Of a DNA stretch of 64,000 bases, positions 57,396 through 64,000 are shown one piece after another. A program made the translations under genes and the position numbers. Each line of letters starts with the position of its first letter. The stretch's first letter is position 1. The notes under the pieces are model-generated. The model was given only the letters and a program-made list of their open reading frames with translations. It was not told where the DNA came from and did no database searches. Source of the stretch: Faecalibacterium sp. (GTDB lineage: Bacteria > Bacillota > Clostridia > Oscillospirales > Ruminococcaceae); contig JALCRP010000003.1 of the NCBI GenBank assembly GCA_022652735.1, positions 1 to 64,000 of the forward strand. The letters run 5' to 3'.

Positions 57396-58769
57396 ATGAA
57401 CATGAGAATTTCTCGTCGTAATTTCCTGAAGGCTGCCGGCGTTTCTGCCGCAGCGTTGGGCCTTACCGCTTGCGGCGCCGCAAGCTCTGCCAGCTCTGCC
57501 GGCAGCGCAAGTGCATCTTCGGCCGCCTCCGCGGGTGCAACCGGCACGATCAAGGTTGCCGCCATCGAAACGGCCTACGGCGCCGATATGTGGAAAAAGG
57601 TCTGTGATGCATTCACGGAGCAAACCGGTATCGCCGTCGAGCTGACGACCGACAAAAACCTCGAGGACGTGATTGGCGCCTCCATGCAGGGCGGCGATTA
57701 CCCGGATGTTATCCATCTGGCAACCGGCCGTGAGGCGGGCCTGACCGAGCAGTTCATCAAGGATAAAAACATCAACGACATCACCGATGTGCTGAGCATG
57801 ACGGTGCCCGGCGAGGACAAAAAGGTTTCCGACAAGATTGCCGGCGGCTTTACCGAAACCTCTCTGACCAACCCGTATGGCGACGGCAAAACTTACCTCG
57901 CCCCGATGTTCTATTCTCCGTGCGGCCTGTTCTACAATGCCGGCCTGCTCGAAGAAAAGGGCTGGACGGTTCCGACGACTTGGGATGAGATGTGGGATTT
58001 GGCCGAAAAGGCAAAGGCCGAGGGCAGCTACCTGTTTACCTACCCGACCACCGGCTACTTCGATGCATTCTTGTATGCTCTGATGTATGCGGCCGGCGGC
58101 GCAGAGTTCTTTGATGCCGCCACGCACTATCAGGATGGCATTTGGGATTCGGCCGAAGCAAAAACCTGCTTTGACATCATCGCAAAGCTCGCCACCTACA
58201 CGAACCCCATCACCACCGCACAGGCCAACGATCAGGACTTTACCCAGAACCAGCAGCTCGTGTTGGATAACAAGGCTGTCTTTATGCCTAACGGCACTTG
58301 GATCGTCGGCGAAATGGCCGATGCGCCGCGCGCTGATGACTTTAAGTGGGGCATGATGCCGGTGCCTGCTGTCAAGGCCGGCGGCGACAGCTACAGCTAT
58401 ACTTGGTTTGAGCAGTGCTGGTCTCCGGCCGGCGCCGAGAACGTGGACGGCGCAAAGCAGTTCATTGCCTTTTTGTATAGCTTCAAGGCCTGCGGAATCT
58501 TCGCCGAGGCGGGCGCAATTCAGCCTGTGCTGGGCATCTCCGACATCCTCGAAGGCGACAACAAAATGTTCTATTCTATCTACGACAACGGCGCGAAAGC
58601 CGCTATGGGCAACTTCGCTTCTTACACTTCTGCCGCGGGCCTTGGCACCGTGCGCGAAGTCTTCCTCGATCCGGTCAACTCCCTTGTGGATGGCAGCCTG
58701 ACGGAAGACCAGTGGATCGCCGACATCAAGACGGCGAGCGCACAGATGCTTCAGAATATCCAGGCATAA
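57396..58769 (+). CDS. CUT1 sugar-binding lipoprotein of the LNB/GNB operon
   Basis: A 457-residue family 1 extracellular solute-binding protein. The leader has a twin-arginine motif (SRRNFLK) and the lipobox LTACG, nearly the same cassette as the YtfQ-like protein, then a Ser/Ala linker. The binding domain shows the family pattern (WKKVCDAFTEQTGIAVELTTD, YPDVIHLATG, APMFYSPCGLFYNAGLLEEKGWTVPTTWDEMWDLAEKAK, YPTTGYFDAFLYALMYAAGG). Its place before a GH112 phosphorylase makes lacto-N-biose or galacto-N-biose the probable ligand. Two ATG codons three residues apart could start it; GGAGAACAACT precedes the first. Confidence 0.87.
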   Translation: MNMRISRRNFLKAAGVSAAALGLTACGAASSASSAGSASASSAASAGATGTIKVAAIETAYGADMWKKVCDAFTEQTGIAVELTTDKNLEDVIGASMQGGDYPDVIHLATGREAGLTEQFIKDKNINDITDVLSMTVPGEDKKVSDKIAGGFTETSLTNPYGDGKTYLAPMFYSPCGLFYNAGLLEEKGWTVPTTWDEMWDLAEKAKAEGSYLFTYPTTGYFDAFLYALMYAAGGAEFFDAATHYQDGIWDSAEAKTCFDIIAKLATYTNPITTAQANDQDFTQNQQLVLDNKAVFMPNGTWIVGEMADAPRADDFKWGMMPVPAVKAGGDSYSYTWFEQCWSPAGAENVDGAKQFIAFLYSFKACGIFAEAGAIQPVLGISDILEGDNKMFYSIYDNGAKAAMGNFASYTSAAGLGTVREVFLDPVNSLVDGSLTEDQWIADIKTASAQMLQNIQA

Positions 58770-58809
58770 TCTCCGCATAAGGCCGACGCCAAGCCGAAAA
58801 AGCGAAAAG

Positions 58810-58846
58810 GGGCGGCGAGTAGAAAAGCTCTACTCGCCGCCCTTTC
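58810..58846 (+). terminator. intercistronic hairpin after the CUT1 binding-protein gene
   Basis: A 14 bp perfect stem (58810-58823 with 58829-58842, loop AAAGC) is followed only by TTT. It may partly terminate or stabilise the upstream mRNA, as at the ytfQ/ytfR junction. Confidence 0.65.
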
Positions 58847-58879
58847 TGCGAGGCCGCAACTCGAAAGGAGTAGATCGTC

Positions 58880-59764
58880 ATGCAAAAGCACAAGGGCTAC
58901 AGCCGATTTGTTTTTCTGTGCCTGTTTCCCGCCGTCCTGCTGTTTTTTATCTTTATGATCCTGCCCACACTGAATGTTTTTCGGATGTCGCTGTTTGAGC
59001 GCGGGGCGTATTCGCCCACGGAAACATTTGTAGGGCTGGCTAACTTCCGTGCGCTGCTGCAGGATGCCAAGTTTATCCGCGCGATGCAGAACACGATCCT
59101 GATGATCGTGGTGGTTACGGTAATCACGTTTGCGCTGGCGCTTGTGTTTGCCGGTATCCTCACGCGCGAAAAGCTGCGCGGGCAAAACTTTTTCCGCGTG
59201 GTGTTCTATATCCCGAATATCCTTTCCGTTGTGGTTATTTCGGGCATTTTTTCCGCAATATATAAGCCGGAAAACGGCATGCTGAACAGTGTGCTTTCGC
59301 TGCTTTCGGGCAAGACGGTCTCGATTTTGTGGAAAGGCGCGCCGCTTGTCATGGTAAGCCTTATCATTGCGATGGTTTGGCAGGCAATCGGCTACTATAT
59401 GGTTATGTATATGGCCTCGATGGCGGCGGTGCCGGTAAGCCTTTATGAAAGCGCCAGCCTTGACGGCGCAGGGCGCATCCGCCAGTTCTTCGGCATCACG
59501 CTGCCGTTGATTTGGACAAATATTCGCACGACACTGACGTTTTTCATCATCTCCACGATCAATATGGCGTTTCTGTTCGTCAAAGCCATGACTTCCGGCG
59601 GGCCGAACGGCGCATCGGAAGTGGCGCTGAGCTATATGTACGGCCAAAAGGATGCCGGGCTTTACGGCTATAGCATGGCGATCGGCGTGGTGATCTTCCT
59701 GTTCTCGTTCTTGCTCTCGGCCATTGTAAATAAGGTCACCGAGCGGGACACCTACGAATTTTAA
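58880..59764 (+). CDS. CUT1 permease 1
   Basis: A 294-residue MalF/UgpA-type permease with six helices and the EAA-loop sequence YESASLDGAGRIRQFFGITLPLIW. It forms the channel together with the next gene product. No ATPase gene follows; the MsmX-type protein at 23.6 kb is the likely motor. AAAGGAG precedes the start. Confidence 0.92.
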   Translation: MQKHKGYSRFVFLCLFPAVLLFFIFMILPTLNVFRMSLFERGAYSPTETFVGLANFRALLQDAKFIRAMQNTILMIVVVTVITFALALVFAGILTREKLRGQNFFRVVFYIPNILSVVVISGIFSAIYKPENGMLNSVLSLLSGKTVSILWKGAPLVMVSLIIAMVWQAIGYYMVMYMASMAAVPVSLYESASLDGAGRIRQFFGITLPLIWTNIRTTLTFFIISTINMAFLFVKAMTSGGPNGASEVALSYMYGQKDAGLYGYSMAIGVVIFLFSFLLSAIVNKVTERDTYEF

Positions 59765-59776
59765 GGGGGCGGCAAA

Positions 59777-60670
59777 ATGACAGAGAAAAAACGGGCACAC
59801 AGCTCGGGCGAGCGCATCTACAAAGCGTTCATTTATCTGGTACTGGCCGCCCTTGCGGTCAGCATTCTGGTGCCGGTGCTGTGGGTATTTTTGGCTTCGA
59901 TCAAGCAAAACAGCGAGTTTTACGGCAACCCGTGGGCGCTGCCGCAAAGCTTTTACTGGCAAAACTTCGCCAAGGCGTGGAACGCCGCAAGCATGGGCAG
60001 CTACATGCTCAATTCGGTACTGGTTACGGCGCTTGCGCTGGTAATTCTTTTGGTGGTGGCGCTGCCGGCGGCGTATGTGCTGGCGCGCTTCAAATTCCGG
60101 GGCCGCTCGCTGTGGAACGCCTGCTTTATGGCGGGGCTTTTCATCAACGTGAACTATATCGTTGTGCCGATCTTTTTGATGCTACGCGATACGGACGCTT
60201 TTTTGAAAACCACGATCGGCCACGCCTTTTTGCTCAACAATCTGGTGGTGCTGGCGGTGGTGTATGCGGCCACGGCGCTGCCCTTCACGATCTATCTGCT
60301 GTCGGGCTACTTCTCCACGCTGCCGCATGATTTTGAGGAGGCCGCCTATATCGACGGCGCCGGCTACGGCCGCACGATGGTGAAAATCATTTTCCCGATG
60401 GCGAAGCCTTCCATCATTACAATCATCCTGTTTAACTTCCTTTCTTTCTGGAACGAATATATCATCTCCATGACGCTGATGAGCTCGGCTACCGGGCAAA
60501 AGACGCTGCCGGTCGGGCTTTTGAACCTGATGCAGGCGCAGCAGGCAAAAGCCGAATACGGTACGCTGTACGCCGGGCTTGTGCTGGTGATGCTGCCCAC
60601 GCTGCTTTTGTATATCTGTGTGCAGAAAAAACTGACACAGGGCATGACGCTGGGCGGATTGAAAGGCTAA
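59777..60670 (+). CDS. CUT1 permease 2
   Basis: A 297-residue MalG/UgpE-type permease with six helices and the EAA loop FEEAAYIDGAGYGRTMVKIIFPMAKP. The C-terminus ends KKLTQGMTLGGLKG, typical of CUT1 second permeases. It starts 12 bases after permease 1, with GGGGGCGGCAAA upstream. Confidence 0.92.
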   Translation: MTEKKRAHSSGERIYKAFIYLVLAALAVSILVPVLWVFLASIKQNSEFYGNPWALPQSFYWQNFAKAWNAASMGSYMLNSVLVTALALVILLVVALPAAYVLARFKFRGRSLWNACFMAGLFINVNYIVVPIFLMLRDTDAFLKTTIGHAFLLNNLVVLAVVYAATALPFTIYLLSGYFSTLPHDFEEAAYIDGAGYGRTMVKIIFPMAKPSIITIILFNFLSFWNEYIISMTLMSSATGQKTLPVGLLNLMQAQQAKAEYGTLYAGLVLVMLPTLLLYICVQKKLTQGMTLGGLKG

Positions 60671-60680
60671 GGTGAAGACA

Positions 60681-60872
60681 ATGGCGAAATTTTGGAAAAC
60701 GCACACGGCTTTGCGCATGATTTTAACCGCGGCGGCTTTTGCCGCCGGGCTGGCCCTGCTGATCGCCGGATGGCGCATGACGGGCCAGATGAGCGGCCTT
60801 TTGTGGATGCTGGCAGGGCTTGTGCTGCTGCTGGCGGCGCTGTGGCTGTATAACGCGGCATATAAGGACTAA
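60681..60872 (+). CDS. 63-residue membrane protein of the LNB/GNB operon
   Basis: Two hydrophobic helices (ILTAAAFAAGLALLIAGW and LLWMLAGLVLLLAALWLYNAA) joined by a short MTGQMSG turn, with a basic N-terminus. AAGGTGA lies before the ATG; it sits ten bases after permease 2 and 71 bases before the phosphorylase. I recall similar proteins as DUF6903 next to carbohydrate importers, but am not certain. It may be an accessory subunit of the importer. Confidence 0.7.
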   Translation: MAKFWKTHTALRMILTAAAFAAGLALLIAGWRMTGQMSGLLWMLAGLVLLLAALWLYNAAYKD

Positions 60873-60943
60873 AACGCAGAAAAAGCGGCTTGGCGCCTTG
60901 GCAGAAAACTGCCGCGCCGCCGCCCTTCAAAAGGAGACAGCCC

Positions 60944-63106
60944 ATGAGCGAACAAAAAACAACTACCGGCCGCGTCACGATCCCTACGGATGTGGATGTG
61001 GTGCCCGAAACCCTCGAGATTTTGAAGCGCTGGGGCGCGGATGCCATCCGCGATTGTGACGGCACGGATTTTCCGGCCGAGCTGAAAAAAGTGGACGCCA
61101 AGATTTATTCCACCTATTACACCACGCGCAAGGATAACGCTTGGGCAAAAGCAAACCCCGACGAGATCCAGCAGTGCTATATCATGACGGGCTTTTCTAC
61201 GGCCGACGGCCCGCGCCTTACCATCCCGCTGATGAAAGGCATTTCGCCCGAGCTGATGCGGGTGAACGAGCGCGACGACCGCACCCGCTGGTGGGAAGTG
61301 ATCGACCGCACGACGGGCTGTGTGGTGCCGTGCGAAAAATGGAGCTATGCCGACGGCGCCGTGACGGTGGAAGCCGAGCCTTTCCACGATTACACGGTTA
61401 GCTTCCTTGCGTATCTCATCTGGGACCCCGTGCACATGTACAATGCCGTTGTGAACGACTGGAAAGATTTTGAGCACCAGATCACGTTCGACGTGCGCCA
61501 GCCCAAAACGCACAAATATACGATGGAGCGCCTGCGCAAGTTTATTGCCGAGCACCCGTATGTCAACGTCATTCGCTATACAACGTTCTTCCATCAGTTT
61601 ACGCTGATGTTCGACGAGCTGAAACGCGAAAAGTACGTGGATTGGTACGGCTATTCCGCCTCGGTAAGCCCGTATATCCTCGCACAGTTCGAGCAAGAGG
61701 TGGGCTATAAGTTCCGCCCGGAGTTCATCATCGATCAGGGCTACTACAATAACCAGTATCGTGTGCCCACAAAGGAGTTCCGCGATTTTCAGGCGTTCCA
61801 GCGGCGCGAAGTAGCAAAGCTCGCTAAAGAGATGGTGGACATCACCCATGAATGCGGCAAAGAGGCCATGATGTTCTTGGGCGATCACTGGATCGGCACC
61901 GAGCCGTTCATGCCCGAGTTCAAAGCCATCGGTATTGACGCCGTGGTGGGCAGCGTGGGCAACGGCGCGACGCTGCGCCTGATCTCCGATATTGAAGGCG
62001 TGAAATATACCGAGGGGCGCTTTTTGCCGTACTTTTTCCCGGATACGTTCCATCCGGGCGGAGACCCTGTGCGCGAAGCCAAGGAAAACTGGGTTACGGC
62101 GCGGCGCGCCATCCTGCGCAAGCCGATCGACCGCATTGGCTACGGTGGCTACTTAAAGCTGGCGCTCGAATTTCCGGAGTTCGTCAGCTATATTGAAAGC
62201 GTCTGCAAGGAGTTCCGCCAGCTTTACGATAATATCAAAGGCACAACGCCGTTTTGCTTTAAGCGCGTTGCCGTGCTGAACTGCTGGGGCAAAATGCGCG
62301 CGTGGGGCTGCCACATGGTCCATCACGCCCTGTATTATAAGCAAAATTACAGCTATGCCGGCGCGATCGAGATGCTGGCGGGCGCGCCGTTCGATGTAAA
62401 GTTTATCAGCTTTGAGGACATCAAGGCCGATCCCGCCATCCTGAACGACGTGGACGTGGTGCTGAATATCGGCGATGCCGATACCGCACATACCGGCGGC
62501 GCTTATTGGGAGGACCCTGTCATCTCGGCGGCGATCAAGCGCTTTGTGCATGAGGGCGGCGGCTTTATCGGCGTAGGCGAGCCTTCGGGCCATCCGTATC
62601 AGGGCCGTATTTTGCAGCTGGCGGGTGTGCTTGGCGTCGAGGAAGAAAACGGCTTTACGCTGAACTACGATAAGTACAACTGGGAAGAGCACCCGGATCA
62701 CTTTATTCTGGCCGATACCACAAAGCCTGTGGATTTTGGCGAGGGCAAAAAGAACATGTATGCGCTGCCGGGCGCCGAGGTGCTTGTGCAGCGGGATAAG
62801 GGCGTACAGCTTGCCGCCAATAGCTTTGGCAAAGGGCGCGCCGTATATCTCAGCGGCGTACCGTACAGTTTTGAAAACAGCCGCCTTTTGTATCGCGCCC
62901 TGCTTTGGAGCGCGCACGGTGAGGAGCTGCTGCACACATGGTTCTCTTCCAATTTCAACGTGGAAGTACACGCTTATGTGAAAAACGGCAAATACTGCGT
63001 CGTCAACAATACCTATGCGCCGCAGGATACCACCGTGTATACCACAAACGGAAAATCTTTCCCGCTGCATCTGGAAGCCGACGAAATCCGCTGGTATGAA
63101 ATCTAA
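60944..63106 (+). CDS. lnpA: GH112 1,3-beta-galactosyl-N-acetylhexosamine phosphorylase
   Basis: The enzyme phosphorolyses lacto-N-biose I and galacto-N-biose, from milk oligosaccharides and mucin, to galactose-1-phosphate plus GlcNAc or GalNAc. The 720-residue protein starts near GRVTIPTD. It has GDHWIGTEP with Asp314, which falls one residue from Asp313, the acid catalyst reported for the bifidobacterial enzyme. It also has RVAVLNCWGKMRAWGCHMVHH, a glutamine-amidotransferase-like middle domain (HEGGGFIGVGEPS), and a C-terminal beta domain. The protein is cytoplasmic, consistent with import of the intact disaccharide. Full length. AAAAGGAGACAGCCC precedes the start. Confidence 0.94.
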   Translation: MSEQKTTTGRVTIPTDVDVVPETLEILKRWGADAIRDCDGTDFPAELKKVDAKIYSTYYTTRKDNAWAKANPDEIQQCYIMTGFSTADGPRLTIPLMKGISPELMRVNERDDRTRWWEVIDRTTGCVVPCEKWSYADGAVTVEAEPFHDYTVSFLAYLIWDPVHMYNAVVNDWKDFEHQITFDVRQPKTHKYTMERLRKFIAEHPYVNVIRYTTFFHQFTLMFDELKREKYVDWYGYSASVSPYILAQFEQEVGYKFRPEFIIDQGYYNNQYRVPTKEFRDFQAFQRREVAKLAKEMVDITHECGKEAMMFLGDHWIGTEPFMPEFKAIGIDAVVGSVGNGATLRLISDIEGVKYTEGRFLPYFFPDTFHPGGDPVREAKENWVTARRAILRKPIDRIGYGGYLKLALEFPEFVSYIESVCKEFRQLYDNIKGTTPFCFKRVAVLNCWGKMRAWGCHMVHHALYYKQNYSYAGAIEMLAGAPFDVKFISFEDIKADPAILNDVDVVLNIGDADTAHTGGAYWEDPVISAAIKRFVHEGGGFIGVGEPSGHPYQGRILQLAGVLGVEEENGFTLNYDKYNWEEHPDHFILADTTKPVDFGEGKKNMYALPGAEVLVQRDKGVQLAANSFGKGRAVYLSGVPYSFENSRLLYRALLWSAHGEELLHTWFSSNFNVEVHAYVKNGKYCVVNNTYAPQDTTVYTTNGKSFPLHLEADEIRWYEI

Positions 63107-63205
63107 ACCCGAAAAGGGGCCGCACCCTTCGCGCTGCGCGAAGCATGCGGCAAAAGCCCTGCGGCGCGCCGAGCGCGCGCGGCGGCACGGTAAGGAGAGT
63201 TCGCT

Positions 63206-64000
63206 ATGAAAAAACCGATTCTTGTTGTGATGGCGGCCGGCATGGGCAGCCGTTACGGCGGCTTGAAGCAGATCGACCCTGTCGGCCCGCACCGCCAGCT
63301 TATCATTGATTACTCGATCTTTGACGCACGGAGCGCCGGGTTTGAGACGGTGGTGTTTGTCATCAAGCACGGCATCGAGGCCGAGTTTCGCGCCGCCATC
63401 GGCGACCGTATGGCCCGCTGCATGAACGTGCGCTATGCTTTTCAGGAGCTGGATGAGCTGCCTGCCGGGTTCTCCGTGCCGGAAGGCCGCACCAAGCCTT
63501 GGGGCACCTGCCACGCCGTATGGGCCGCCAAAAACGAGATCGACGGGCCGTTTGCCGTCATCAATGCCGACGACTACTATGGGCCGGAGGCGTTCCGCGT
63601 AATCTATGATTTCTTGGCCCGCCAGCAGGATGGCGCACAATATCAGTACGCGATGGTAAGCTACCTCTTGCGTAACACCGTCTCTGACCACGGCAGCGTG
63701 GCCCGCGGCGTGTGTGTGCCCCGCCCGGACGGCACCCTTGCCAGCGTAACCGAGCGCACCCGCATTGAAAAATATCCCGGCGGCATCCACTATACTGAGG
63801 ACGGCGGCGCCAGCTGGGTGGATGTGCCCGGCAATACGCCCGTCAGCATGAACCTGTGGGGCTTCGGCGAGAGCTTTGTGCGCGAGGCCGAGGCGCGTTT
63901 TGCGGGCTATCTGCGCGAAAACTTGCCGAAAAACCCGCTTAAGTGCGAATATTTCCTGCCGCTGGTTGTCAGCCAGCTGATCGACGAGCAAAAAGCGACG
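63206..64000 (+). CDS. sugar-phosphate nucleotidyltransferase, 3' end outside the window
   Basis: 265 codons are visible and the frame is still open at the window end. LVVMAAGMGSRYGGLKQIDPVGP is the nucleotide-binding start of NTP_transferase proteins (LxxGxGSRxxxxxxK). WGTCHAVWAAKNEIDGPFAVINADDYYG holds the metal-binding DD pair. It probably makes a UDP-sugar from a sugar-1-phosphate, which would suit galactose-1-phosphate or GlcNAc-1-phosphate from the phosphorylase pathway. Bifidobacterial LNB clusters use GalT, GalE and NahK beside it; none is seen before the edge. TAAGGAGAG precedes the start. Confidence 0.85.
   Translation, partial: MKKPILVVMAAGMGSRYGGLKQIDPVGPHRQLIIDYSIFDARSAGFETVVFVIKHGIEAEFRAAIGDRMARCMNVRYAFQELDELPAGFSVPEGRTKPWGTCHAVWAAKNEIDGPFAVINADDYYGPEAFRVIYDFLARQQDGAQYQYAMVSYLLRNTVSDHGSVARGVCVPRPDGTLASVTERTRIEKYPGGIHYTEDGGASWVDVPGNTPVSMNLWGFGESFVREAEARFAGYLRENLPKNPLKCEYFLPLVVSQLIDEQKAT

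Noticed and set aside
1..64000. Search for tRNA, rRNA, CRISPR arrays, insertion sequences, prophage and toxin-antitoxin pairs
   Set aside because: I recognised none by eye: no CCA-ending cloverleaf-like blocks between genes, no regularly spaced repeats of 20-40 bases, and no transposase or integrase motifs. A covariance-model scan would be needed to exclude small RNAs.

Overview
The window is a 64 kb piece of a GC-rich (roughly 58-60 percent by eye) chromosome of a Gram-positive anaerobe. The markers are a T-box leader on asnB, an IspH-ribosomal S1 fusion gene, YesM/YesN and PhoB-type two-component systems, ECF and CUT1/CUT2 sugar transporters, DUF1385/YqhQ, recA-recX-rimO-pgsA, and lipoprotein leaders of the form SRR(D/N)FLK...LTACG. 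Together they suggest a gut clostridium of the Oscillospiraceae (Faecalibacterium/Gemmiger/Subdoligranulum type). That placement is inference. I saw no rRNA, tRNA, CRISPR array, insertion sequence, phage gene or plasmid gene; this is ordinary chromosome rich in carbohydrate genes.

Layout. Positions 1-6.1 kb: the end of a NiaR-type repressor; an aminotransferase-fold protein that lacks the PLP lysine; asnB behind a T-box; a Fur-family regulator; birA; and a lipoprotein. 6.2-18.1 kb: a membrane acyltransferase-like protein, then a sugar-sensing and uptake block. The block consists of a YesN-type regulator, a YesM-type kinase and a CUT2 binding lipoprotein in one overlapping operon, a divergent GntR/LacI-type repressor with a small unknown partner, and a complete ytfQ-ytfR-ytfT-yjfF-like (galactofuranose-type) transporter. 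18.2-32.8 kb: serC-serA, a BlaI-type repressor with a DUF2752 gene, a TM2 protein, a 56-residue FeoB-associated-type protein, an AraC regulator, an orphan MsmX-type ATPase, a Crp/Fnr regulator-glycosyltransferase-flavoprotein operon, an ECF S component, hemW, a BAX-inhibitor-like protein, a SpoIIQ-like M23 protein and a large polytopic envelope protein.

32.9-39.3 kb: a six-gene surface-glycan operon (epimerase, TIM-barrel isomerase, two GT2 glycosyltransferases, an FAD oxidoreductase and a GT-C-like membrane protein). It runs on into housekeeping genes: an HI0933-family flavoprotein, cmk, plsC and ispH-rpsA. 44.4-55.9 kb: gtrA, deoC, a ZIP metal transporter whose ribosome binding site lies in an 18 bp hairpin, a lipoprotein/PhoB-type regulator/kinase operon, yqhQ, prmC, recA, recX, rimO and pgsA. 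56-64 kb: an AraC regulator divergent from a lacto-N-biose/galacto-N-biose operon. This holds a CUT1 binding protein, two permeases, a small membrane protein, a GH112 phosphorylase and the start of a sugar-nucleotidyltransferase.

How the genes work together. The LNB/GNB transporter has no ATPase in its operon, and the MsmX-type ATPase at 23.6 kb is the obvious candidate to power it. The YesMN-plus-binding-protein operon is best read as a sensor for the same sugar that the downstream ytf-like transporter imports, because the two binding proteins are close paralogues. Pairs of direct repeats spaced 31-32 bp lie upstream of the transporter promoter. A promoter-associated motif, TTGCATAGG, recurs at four promoters. 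The most symmetrical copy is in the promoter of the Crp/Fnr gene itself, which suggests a small local regulon. Starts were chosen from Shine-Dalgarno spacing and differ in many cases from the longest possible reading frame.
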